DNA of 5,051 bases, taken from positions 1 to 5,051 of the forward strand of contig JAOZSZ010000125.1 in NCBI GenBank assembly GCA_029939385.1. The letters run 5' to 3'. The position numbers and the translations under genes were made by a program. Of this stretch, positions 1-5,038 are shown one piece after another. Positions within the stretch are counted from its first letter, which is position 1. Every line of letters starts with the position of its first letter. The notes beneath the pieces were generated by a model. It was not told the DNA's origin. It was given only the letters and a program-made list of their open reading frames with translations, and did not search any database. This DNA is from Pontiella sp. (GTDB taxonomy: Bacteria > Verrucomicrobiota > Kiritimatiellia > Kiritimatiellales > Pontiellaceae).

Positions 1-268
1 GGGCGCAAAGTGTTGCATCGAGCTCGGTGGTTTTGAGGCTCTTTGCGCAGAGGGTCACGGTGTGTCCATCAATAGAAATTTCAATACCCAGTGTGCTCAG
101 TAATTCTAGCATAACCTTTACGTCGTTAATCAGCGGGATATTGTGGAGCACAATGGGCTGATCGGTCAGAACGCAAGCGGCGAGCATGGGAAGGACGGCA
201 TTCTTATTGCCGCGCGGGTGGAATGTGCCTCCGATAGTCTTTCCGCCATTAATGATAAATTTAGCCAT
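1..268 (-). CDS. murA: UDP-N-acetylglucosamine 1-carboxyvinyltransferase MurA (N-terminal part, runs off the window)
   Basis: MurA catalyses the first committed step of peptidoglycan synthesis in the cytoplasm, transferring enolpyruvyl from phosphoenolpyruvate to UDP-GlcNAc. Only the first 89 codons are present; the gene continues past base 1. Translating the reverse strand from the ATG at 268-266 gives M-A-K-F-I-I-N-G-G-K at the start. The family signature G-N-K-N-A-V-L-P-M-L-A-A follows at residues 20-31. Its Lys22 and Asn23 match the substrate-contacting K22/N23 of Escherichia coli MurA in number as well as in context. The next part (P-I-V-L-H-N-I-P, then D-V and L-L-S-T-L-G) fits the first inside-out repeat of the EPSP-synthase fold. 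The loop carrying the catalytic cysteine (Cys115 in E. coli) lies outside the window. The ribosome site is weak (GGA about 10 bases upstream). The gene begins 15 bases after the lipoprotein stop codon, so co-transcription is likely. Confidence 0.93.
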   Translation of the reverse strand, partial: MAKFIINGGKTIGGTFHPRGNKNAVLPMLAACVLTDQPIVLHNIPLINDVKVMLELLSTLGIEISIDGHTVTLCAKSLKTTELDATLCA

Positions 269-283
269 GGCTTAATTTTCCGT

Positions 284-445
284 TTAGGGGTTATGAAATT
301 CGTCCTGCCAAATCCATAGGATTTTTTTTTCGGTCCTTATCCCTTCTTTCCCTAAAGGGGTGGAGCTGGATATGGTTCGGCTAATGCAGGCACTTGTAAG
401 CAGAGAAATAATCGTCAGAATAAGAATAGAATAAATAAGTTTCAT
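284..445 (-). CDS. Small probable lipoprotein (53 residues), unknown function
   Basis: I do not recognise this protein. It has a basic start (M-K), a hydrophobic stretch at residues 3-16 and a lipobox-like L-T-S-A-C at 16-20, so signal peptidase II should cut before Cys20. That leaves a lipid-anchored peptide of only 34 residues, with Ser/Thr-rich spacing followed by a charged and aromatic tail (P-L-G-K-E-G-I-R-T-E-K-K-I-L-W-I-W-Q). Thr at -3 is a less usual lipobox residue. The reading frame is open further upstream to 505, but the start at 445 is preferred. It puts the signal peptide at the very N terminus and has AAAGGA seven bases upstream. It lies directly before murA on the same strand with a 15-base gap, which suggests a shared transcript and perhaps an envelope role. 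That role is inferred from position only. The signal peptide argues against a chance ORF. Confidence 0.68.
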   Translation of the reverse strand: MKLIYSILILTIISLLTSACISRTISSSTPLGKEGIRTEKKILWIWQDEFHNP

Positions 446-469
446 CAATAGATCCTTTAGAAAAGATGC

Positions 470-499
470 ATTATTCAACGTCTTGGGCGTTATCCTCAA
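470..499 (-). promoter_or_regulatory. Candidate sigma70-type promoter for the lipoprotein-murA operon
   Basis: On the reverse strand TTGAGG (499-494, four of six matches to TTGACA) is followed after 18 bases by AATAAT (475-470, five of six matches to TATAAT). A transcript starting near 463 would have a leader of about 18 bases that includes the AAAGGA ribosome site of the small lipoprotein gene. The geometry is good, but such matches arise by chance in AT-rich DNA. Confidence 0.4.
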
Positions 500-535
500 G
501 CACATTGGTTAGAAATTCCTTTATGAAGGTAACAG

Positions 536-640
536 ATGGCCGTAAACCACAAAGATTCTTTGGTGGGTTTTATGGAGAAAAAAACGGGAAAGCCAATTTT
601 AAAACAGATGATTTTCCTTTATCTTGCGATGAATGGATGA
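536..640 (+). CDS. Possible 34-residue small protein overlapping the next gene
   Basis: I do not recognise this ORF. ATG at 536 is preceded by GAAGG (525-529) six bases upstream, the best ribosome site in this stretch. The frame runs to TGA at 638-640. The product starts M-A-V-N-H-K-D-S, then has a lysine-rich middle and a hydrophobic end (I-L-K-Q-M-I-F-L-Y-L-A-M-N-G). Its last 8 bases, ATGGATGA, contain the start codon of the 105-residue ORF, an arrangement typical of translational coupling. Two alternatives are possible. The two ORFs may be one gene of about 138 codons split by a frameshift (a +1 shift at the TGA would join them). Or only the longer downstream ORF is real, with the start read some other way. 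The short length makes coding potential hard to judge. Confidence 0.4.
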   Translation: MAVNHKDSLVGFMEKKTGKPILKQMIFLYLAMNG

Positions 641-950
641 GGCTATTGACCAACTAGATTTTAATTTTGCTTCAGATGATTTGCTCGAATTCCCGCGCGA
701 TCTGGGCGAGGAGGGGTGGTTTCAGTTTCATTCTGATCAGAAACAAGCCTTCCTTGCTTTAGAAGAAAGGTTTGGCATCCTTCTGAACAAGCGCGTTCGC
801 ATCCGCTTACGTGGCAGGAAGGAGGATCTCGAAGGCAAGCTACTCCTCAATTCCTTACTTCTGCCCACTTTTTCTGATGAAACGATCCGCCTGCGCATGG
901 GATCATTGGTCTTTGATCATACCGATATTGAGTTTTGCGAAAGCGTATAA
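633..950 (+). CDS. Conserved-looking hypothetical protein, 105 residues
   Basis: I do not recognise a family. The product is acidic at the N terminus (residues 1-30 rich in Asp and Glu). A predicted helix follows (Q-K-Q-A-F-L-A-L-E-E-R-F, about 36-47). The C-terminal half alternates hydrophobic and charged residues (K-R-V-R-I-R-L-R-G at about 53-61, then E-G-K-L-L-L, I-R-L-R-M-G-S-L-V-F), suggesting a small beta-rich barrel or sheet. There is no signal peptide or membrane segment. The frame is closed by TGA immediately before the ATG at 633, so no longer start exists. No ribosome site is seen before it. Initiation most likely depends on the upstream 34-codon ORF, whose stop overlaps by 8 bases. 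It converges on the methyltransferase gene and is divergent from the lipoprotein-murA pair. Length and reasonable codon use favour a real gene. Confidence 0.6.
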   Translation: MDEAIDQLDFNFASDDLLEFPRDLGEEGWFQFHSDQKQAFLALEERFGILLNKRVRIRLRGRKEDLEGKLLLNSLLLPTFSDETIRLRMGSLVFDHTDIEFCESV

Positions 951-970
951 TTCGATCTTTTATAACGCTT
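941..970. terminator. Imperfect hairpin between convergent genes, possible shared terminator
   Basis: AAGCGT then ATAA (941-950) pairs with TTAT and ACGCTT (960-963 and 965-970), leaving A964 as a bulge and a 9-base loop. That is about ten base pairs. The left arm includes the TAA stop of the 105-residue gene, and the methyltransferase gene ends 13 bases to the right. The position between two facing genes suits a bidirectional terminator. Neither side has a clear run of T residues, so a classical intrinsic terminator is uncertain. Confidence 0.33.
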
Positions 971-983
971 GCTTAAACCAAGG

Positions 984-2297
984 CTACGAATCCTCATCGC
1001 GGATGAAACGGGCGATGAACATGGCGTCGCCAGGACCTTCCCATGGCCAAATTTGCACCTGACCGTTCGTGGGTTCGCCGGTGAGCGGGTTAACGAAAGG
1101 GTCGAGCTTGAACGTGGGGTTTTGATCGAGGAAGTTCATAACGACCTCTTCGGTTTCAGGACGGGTGAAGGTGCAGACTGCGTAGACCAGTGTTCCGCCA
1201 GGTTTAACGCACCAGGCGGTATTGGTGAGAATTTTGAGTTGGCGACTAGCGTATTGGACAACATCACGTTTGGAGCTACGCCAGCGGGCGTCGGGATTCC
1301 GCGCCCAAGTTCCCCATCCAGAACAAGGGGCGTCAACGAGCACGCCATCGAATAATTTACGAAAAGGCTCATCGTGTACGGCATTGTGCGGCTGGGTACG
1401 AATGTTACGGATGCCATATTTGCGCGCCCGCTTTTTAAGTTCTTTTAGTGCGGGAGTGCGGGTGTCGGTGGCCAGAATCTTACCTTGTTGTTGCATGAGA
1501 TCCATTAAATGTAGGGCTTTTCCTCCAGCACCAGAGCAGCAGTCCCACCAATCGCTGTCCTTTTTTGGAGAGCAGACGAGGCCGACGCATTGTGAGGCGA
1601 TATCTTGAACCACGAATTGTGCGGCAAGAGGTGCGAGCGCGTTCGCGAGACTGATTCCCCCAGCAACCGATATGGCGGCGGAAAGGTGGCTATGTTCGGA
1701 GCTAGGCACATGATGATCGGCTAGCGTTTGTATGAGCGGCGCGGTGGTGTTGCGAGAGCGTATCCAGGTGGGGGGCCTTTTCTGGAAGTGTTCAATGCAA
1801 GGAATCGCCTTCTCGGGATCGATAATATTTTTAAAGTCTAGAAGAACGAGGTCGGAAAGTTCTAGAGGGCGGAAGTCGGGAGTCTCTTTGAACCATTCAT
1901 TGAGTATCGCCATTTTTTCAGACAAGGATTTTTCGCCAAGAGGTTTGACGGAGAAGGGGAGTTTGCATCGTTTTTTCTCTAGATAGTTAAAGCTCTCACC
2001 GAGCACGGTGGAATCGAGTGCTGCACCAATCACGCAGGCTTCGGCGAGGGATAGCTTTAATTGATTAATCGTCCATCCATACCAGCGGAAGTAGGAAAAA
2101 ATAGCTTGGGAAAGAAAGCGTCTATCGCGCGATCCGAGCTCTTTGTGCGTACGAAGGTGACGATTAAGCAAGCTATCAGCAGGCCGTCCTTCGCTGATAA
2201 CTAGCCGTGTAAGTTCCGGTAATAGTTCCGCAAGTATGTCGGCGTGACGTTTTACTACTTTTTCTGGCAAGGATTTGACTGGAGTATTATTTTTCAT
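984..2297 (-). CDS. rsmB: RsmB/NSUN-family RNA (cytosine-C5) methyltransferase
   Basis: This cytoplasmic SAM-dependent enzyme probably places 5-methylcytosine on 16S rRNA. From the start at 2297 it has 437 residues, close to the usual RsmB length. An N-terminal alpha-helical, NusB-like region (about residues 10-80, with D-R-R-F-L-S-Q-A-I-F-S-Y-F-R) precedes the Rossmann-fold domain. Visible motifs, in 437-residue numbering: V-Q-D-I-A-S-Q (230-236), SAM motif I D-C-C-S-G-A-G-G-K (252-260), acidic A-T-D (276-278), motif IV D-A-P-C-S-G (322-327) followed by R-N-P-D-A-R-W, and motif VI with the catalytic cysteine in V-C-T-F-T-R-P-E-T-E (Cys375). Both family cysteines (325 and 375) are present. 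The frame opens 11 codons earlier (2330). I prefer 2297 because the upstream ATG lies inside an inverted repeat and its extra residues are unlike the family; neither start has a good ribosome site. The family is certain, but the exact RNA target is inferred. Confidence 0.88.
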   Translation of the reverse strand: MKNNTPVKSLPEKVVKRHADILAELLPELTRLVISEGRPADSLLNRHLRTHKELGSRDRRFLSQAIFSYFRWYGWTINQLKLSLAEACVIGAALDSTVLGESFNYLEKKRCKLPFSVKPLGEKSLSEKMAILNEWFKETPDFRPLELSDLVLLDFKNIIDPEKAIPCIEHFQKRPPTWIRSRNTTAPLIQTLADHHVPSSEHSHLSAAISVAGGISLANALAPLAAQFVVQDIASQCVGLVCSPKKDSDWWDCCSGAGGKALHLMDLMQQQGKILATDTRTPALKELKKRARKYGIRNIRTQPHNAVHDEPFRKLFDGVLVDAPCSGWGTWARNPDARWRSSKRDVVQYASRQLKILTNTAWCVKPGGTLVYAVCTFTRPETEEVVMNFLDQNPTFKLDPFVNPLTGEPTNGQVQIWPWEGPGDAMFIARFIRDEDS

Positions 2298-2317
2298 AAA
2301 ATCGCATTTCAGGGTTG

Positions 2318-2339
2318 TACCTGCGTTCATCGGCAGGTA
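2318..2339. promoter_or_regulatory. Perfect 7-bp inverted repeat in the divergent rsmB/ndk control region, possible operator
   Basis: TACCTGC (2318-2324) and GCAGGTA (2333-2339) are exact inverted copies separated by 8 bases, a 22-bp dyad typical in size of a dimeric repressor site. It sits about 33 bases upstream of the ndk start and about 20 bases upstream of the preferred rsmB start. A weak plus-strand promoter match, TTGTAC-N17-TATTTA (2315-2343), overlaps it. The binding protein is unknown. It could instead act as an RNA hairpin in the leader of either gene. Confidence 0.4.
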
Positions 2340-2359
2340 TTTAAGTGCTTCAATACTTT

Positions 2360-2365
2360 AGAGGA
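2360..2365 (+). promoter_or_regulatory. Ribosome binding site that sets the ndk start
   Basis: AGAGGA with its GAGG core at 2361-2364 lies seven bases before the ATG at 2372. The upstream in-frame ATGs at 2345 and 2366 are respectively before and immediately after this site, so 2372 is the best supported start. Confidence 0.75.
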
Positions 2366-2371
2366 ATGGAA

Positions 2372-3535
2372 ATGTCAAAAGAACTCGGATATGTATTAAT
2401 TACACCTTACACGTTACGGAAATCGAGAACGGGAGGAGTGTTGGGTCGATTAATGAGCCGGACGGGGCTAAATCTCGTGGCTGCTCGAATGTTTGGCCCC
2501 AGTGCGGAGCTGGTAACGCGTTATGCTGAGATGATTCGAAATAATGATGAAGTCTGGCCTGAGATTCGTGAATTGCTGTCTGAATATATTGAGCGTGAGT
2601 TTGCCCCCACCGCCGATGGGCAGTGTCATCGAGTGCTTATGCTTTTATTCGAAGGTGAAAATGCGGCGGGTAAGCTCCGTGATGCTGTAGGGGGCTTTGA
2701 GGATTCGATTGAAAGTGCCGACACGATCCGCGGAACCTATGGCGACTATATTAAAGCACTGGATGGCTCGGTTACCTATTTTGAACCGGCGGTATTGATT
2801 GCTCCCTCCGCGCAATCTGTAAAGAATGTGCTGGGCTTGTGGAACACGTTTTCGGAAACGGATGCGGGGATTCTCGATCACGCGATTCGCTTGGCGGATG
2901 ATACGGGGGTTCAGAAGACTCTGGTGATCATCAAGCCGGACAACTTTACCTTCCCGAGTTCGCGCCCGGGTAATATTATAGATCTATTTTCACGGTCTGG
3001 ATTGCGGCTAATTGGGGCTAAATTACATCGGATGAGCTTGGCTGAAGCGCTTGAATTTTATGGCCCCGTTCAGCTCGTTTTACGCGAAAAACTCGGAGGA
3101 ATGGCCGTAGATCGGGGGTGTAAAGTCCTCGCTAAGGAGTTTGGTTTTGAAATGCCTGATGAGGTAAAACAAGCCCTTTCAGATACGTTAGGCCCTGCTT
3201 ATGGCGACCATCAGTTTTTCGGAATTATGAGCTTTATGACTGGTCAGTGGGCTCCCGATGTTAGCGTGGAAGAAAAACAAAAAGAGGGGAAGGTGCGTTG
3301 CCTAGCATTGATCTATGCCGGAGATGACGCCGTTGAGAAGATTCGCAGAATTCTTGGGCCAACAGATCCAAGTAAGGCGGAGCCCGGATCCGTACGTAAA
3401 GAGTTTGGAACGGATGTGATGATCAATGCCGCTCACGCTTCAGATTCAGAAGAGAACGCTATGCGTGAAATCGGAATCTTAAAAATGGCAGATGATACAA
3501 TCAACCGTTGGTATAAAAAATATTTTAGCAAATAA
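2372..3535 (+). CDS. ndk: Tandem-domain nucleoside diphosphate kinase; first domain degenerate
   Basis: NDK moves the gamma-phosphate from ATP to other (deoxy)nucleoside diphosphates through a phosphohistidine. This protein has 387 residues, against about 140-150 for ordinary NDK. The C-terminal half (about 180-375) has I-I-K-P-D (Lys188), then S-R-S-G-L-R-L-I-G-A-K, then D-P-S-K-A-E-P-G-S-V-R (Arg342) and the active-site block N-A-A-H-A-S-D-S (Asn352, His355). It should therefore be catalytic. It carries about 40 extra residues between F-Y-G-P (229-232) and F-F-G-I-M (281-285). The N-terminal half (about 7-160) repeats the same fold pattern: V-L-I-T-P-Y in place of I-I-K-P-D, S-R-T-G-L-N-L-V-A-A-R, and T-I-R-G-T-Y-G at 118-124. 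It has no histidine at the active-site position (F-E-P-A-V), so it is probably structural or regulatory. It is the first gene of an operon with the aminotransferase. Confidence 0.9.
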   Translation: MSKELGYVLITPYTLRKSRTGGVLGRLMSRTGLNLVAARMFGPSAELVTRYAEMIRNNDEVWPEIRELLSEYIEREFAPTADGQCHRVLMLLFEGENAAGKLRDAVGGFEDSIESADTIRGTYGDYIKALDGSVTYFEPAVLIAPSAQSVKNVLGLWNTFSETDAGILDHAIRLADDTGVQKTLVIIKPDNFTFPSSRPGNIIDLFSRSGLRLIGAKLHRMSLAEALEFYGPVQLVLREKLGGMAVDRGCKVLAKEFGFEMPDEVKQALSDTLGPAYGDHQFFGIMSFMTGQWAPDVSVEEKQKEGKVRCLALIYAGDDAVEKIRRILGPTDPSKAEPGSVRKEFGTDVMINAAHASDSEENAMREIGILKMADDTINRWYKKYFSK

Positions 3536-3540
3536 GGAGA
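3534..3540 (+). promoter_or_regulatory. Strong ribosome binding site overlapping the ndk stop codon
   Basis: AAGGAGA begins inside the TAA stop of ndk (3533-3535) and ends five bases before the ATG at 3546. This fixes the aminotransferase start at 3546 rather than the in-frame ATG at 3492 inside ndk. It also implies that the two genes are translated from one message. Confidence 0.85.
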
Positions 3541-3545
3541 TTTAT

Positions 3546-4742
3546 ATGTGGAAGGAAGTTGAGCCGGCACCGGCCGATGCAATTCTTGGACTTACCGAGA
3601 TTTTTAAAAAAGATTCTAACCCTCAGAAAGTCAATTTGGGAGTGGGTGTATATAAGGATGACCAAGGAAGTACGCCTATTTTAAAATGCATTAAGACCGC
3701 CGAAAAGAGGTTGGTTGAAACTCAAAAAACAAAGGGCTATCTTCCTATTTCTGGTGATCCGTCTTATGCGGCCAATGTGCAGAAATTACTCTTTGGCGCA
3801 GAAAGCGAAGTGATTTCATCGAATCGGGCGATGACGATTCATTCGCCGGGTGGAACGGGGGCTTTACGGGTTGGGGCGGACTTGCTTAAGCAATTTAATC
3901 CAGATGCAAAACTTTGGGTGAGTTCTCCGACGTGGGCGAATCACAAAGGAATCTTTTCCGCCGCCAAGTTTGAGATTAAAGACTATCCTTATTACAACTC
4001 AGAAACCAAGGATGTCGACTTTGATGCGATGCGGGCCACGTTGGAGTCTATCCCCGCGGGGGATATCGTTTTGCTACACGTTTGTTGCCACAATCCTACG
4101 GGAGTTGATCTCTCTGATGCACAATGGGACCAAGTGGTCTCTATCGCGAAATCTAAGGGATGGATCCCTTTCCTTGACTTTGCTTATCAAGGATTTGGTT
4201 CTAGTATTGAAAAGGATCGAAGCGCGGTTGAAAAATTTGCGGCTACCGGAGTCGACCTCTTCATTGCGAGTTCGTTCTCTAAAAACTTGGGTCTCTATAA
4301 CGAGCGGACCGGTGCATTAACGATGGTCAGCCCAACAGCTTCCGAAGCCACTGTTGCGATGAGTCACCTTAAGAAAATTATTCGCGTGAATTATTCCAAC
4401 CCGCCTGCACACGGCGGGCTGGCCGCTAGCGCAGTACTGAGTGATTCGGCGCTTTATGACCAATGGGTTGAAGAGGTGGCTGAAATGCGTGAGCGTATCA
4501 AGGCGATGCGTACGAAGCTCGTCGATGGCCTTGTGGAACGTGGGGTTGAAGGGGACTTCTCCTTTATTAAAAGCCAGCGAGGAATGTTCTCCTTTAGTGG
4601 GTTGTCTGATGAAACCGTGGAATGGTTACGTGAAAACAAAAGCATCTATGTGGTTAAAGGCGGTCGCATTAATCTTGCCGGTCTCACTTCCTCAAATATG
4701 GATTATGTCTGTGACTCTATTGCCGAGGCACTGAAGGCTTAA
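3546..4742 (+). CDS. Class I aspartate / aromatic amino acid aminotransferase (AspC/TyrB type)
   Basis: This PLP enzyme exchanges amino groups between aspartate or aromatic amino acids and 2-oxoglutarate. It has 398 residues, the normal AspC/TyrB length. The N terminus W-K-E-V-E-P-A-P-A-D-A-I-L-G-L and V-N-L-G-V-G-V-Y-K are family-typical. Active-site elements, in 398-residue numbering: G-G-T-G (102-105), Trp130, H-N-P-T-G (182-186, Asn183), D-F-A-Y-Q-G (Asp211, Tyr214), S-F-S-K-N-L-G-L-Y-N-E-R with PLP lysine 246 and phosphate-binding Arg254, I-R-V-N-Y-S-N-P-P with Arg280, G-M-F-S-F-S-G, and G-R-I-N-L-A-G with carboxylate-binding Arg374. Arg280 corresponds to the arginine that binds the side-chain carboxylate of aspartate. 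It is present in both AspC and TyrB, so the preferred substrate cannot be settled. The gene follows ndk by 10 bases and is closed by a strong terminator. Confidence 0.94.
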   Translation: MWKEVEPAPADAILGLTEIFKKDSNPQKVNLGVGVYKDDQGSTPILKCIKTAEKRLVETQKTKGYLPISGDPSYAANVQKLLFGAESEVISSNRAMTIHSPGGTGALRVGADLLKQFNPDAKLWVSSPTWANHKGIFSAAKFEIKDYPYYNSETKDVDFDAMRATLESIPAGDIVLLHVCCHNPTGVDLSDAQWDQVVSIAKSKGWIPFLDFAYQGFGSSIEKDRSAVEKFAATGVDLFIASSFSKNLGLYNERTGALTMVSPTASEATVAMSHLKKIIRVNYSNPPAHGGLAASAVLSDSALYDQWVEEVAEMRERIKAMRTKLVDGLVERGVEGDFSFIKSQRGMFSFSGLSDETVEWLRENKSIYVVKGGRINLAGLTSSNMDYVCDSIAEALKA

Positions 4743-4760
4743 AGCATTCATTGTTTTAAT

Positions 4761-4793
4761 AAAAAAACCTCAACAATTGTTGAGGTTTTTTTT
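4761..4793. terminator. Strong symmetrical rho-independent terminator after the ndk-aminotransferase operon
   Basis: CCTCAACAATTGTTGAGG (4768-4785) is a perfect palindrome flanked by seven A on the left (4761-4767) and eight T on the right (4786-4793). The hairpin begins 18 bases after the aminotransferase stop. Because A and T tracts are matched, the structure should also work in the reverse direction, although no reverse-strand gene approaches from the right inside the window. Confidence 0.93.
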
Positions 4794-4890
4794 GTGATGA
4801 CTGAATTCAGAAATTTATTTTTAGAAATGCTTCCCAGACGCCATCCCTCCTTAAGCGATACCGTGATCTTACAAACCTCATATATGTCAG

Positions 4891-4916
4891 AAAGCGGAGG
4901 GTGTGCCGCCCGCTTT
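4891..4916. repeat. GC-rich inverted repeat (hairpin), role unknown
   Basis: AAAGCGG (4891-4897) is repeated inverted as CCGCTTT (4910-4916) around a 12-base spacer, and one more T follows. An A-rich left foot and short T right foot give it a terminator-like look, but four T are too few for a confident call. It may be a weak terminator for read-through or part of a structured leader RNA. Confidence 0.35.
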
Positions 4917-5000
4917 TCCGGGGGTTTGCCGAATAAGGAAAGGGAAGAGAAGGGCGAGAGGAGAATGTAATGGATGTTTGAGTTGAAATTTAAAAGTTAA

Positions 5001-5029
5001 ATCCGTAAAGAAGTATGTTCCATACGGAT
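5001..5029. promoter_or_regulatory. Inverted repeat touching the ribosome site of the right-end gene
   Basis: ATCCGTA (5001-5007) and TACGGAT (5023-5029) are perfect inverted copies around 15 bases. Inside this, GTATG-TTC-CATAC (5013-5025) forms a second small stem that shares bases with the right arm, so the two stems cannot both form. The GAGGAG ribosome site starts at the very next base (5030). This is compatible with an operator or with RNA-level control of translation; neither is proven. Confidence 0.4.
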
Positions 5030-5038
5030 GAGGAGAAA

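Larger units (their letters stand above)
4794..5038. other. 245-base leader/intergenic region without a convincing gene
   Basis: This stretch lies between the operon terminator and the start of the next gene. It holds a GC-rich hairpin (4891-4916), a strongly purine-biased tract (about 4931-4967), two tiny start-stop frames after a good ribosome-like sequence (AGGAG at 4959-4963), and an inverted repeat next to the ribosome site of the following gene (5001-5029). I could not place a convincing promoter; TTGAAA at 4983-4988 lacks a well-spaced -10. A 57-codon frame (4797-4970) crosses it but has no ribosome site. Confidence 0.5.

Noticed and set aside
579..585. A-AAA-AAC slippery heptamer in the frame of the 466-657 ORF
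   Set aside because: A -1 shift here meets a TAA at 600-602 and does not lead into the 105-residue frame, so a programmed event is unlikely.
466..657. 63-codon plus-strand ORF across the lipoprotein promoter region
   Set aside because: Its start at 466 and internal ATG at 523 have no ribosome site. The overlapping 34-codon frame starting at 536 has a much better one, and the product shows no recognisable pattern.
969..1986. Plus-strand and other-frame ORFs within the methyltransferase gene
   Set aside because: They are antisense shadows of a gene with clear catalytic motifs and have no family features of their own.
2298..2330. Longer start for the methyltransferase (ATG at 2330)
   Set aside because: No ribosome site precedes it, the codon lies in the loop of the 2318-2339 dyad, and the 11 extra residues do not resemble family N termini. 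It cannot be fully excluded.
3970..4734. Alternative-frame ORFs inside the aminotransferase gene
   Set aside because: They overlap a full-length protein with all PLP-enzyme motifs; none has a ribosome site or a recognisable domain.
4797..4970. 57-codon ORF directly after the terminator
   Set aside because: It starts four bases beyond the terminator T-run, has no ribosome site, and its C-terminal half is just the translated purine tract. Probably chance.
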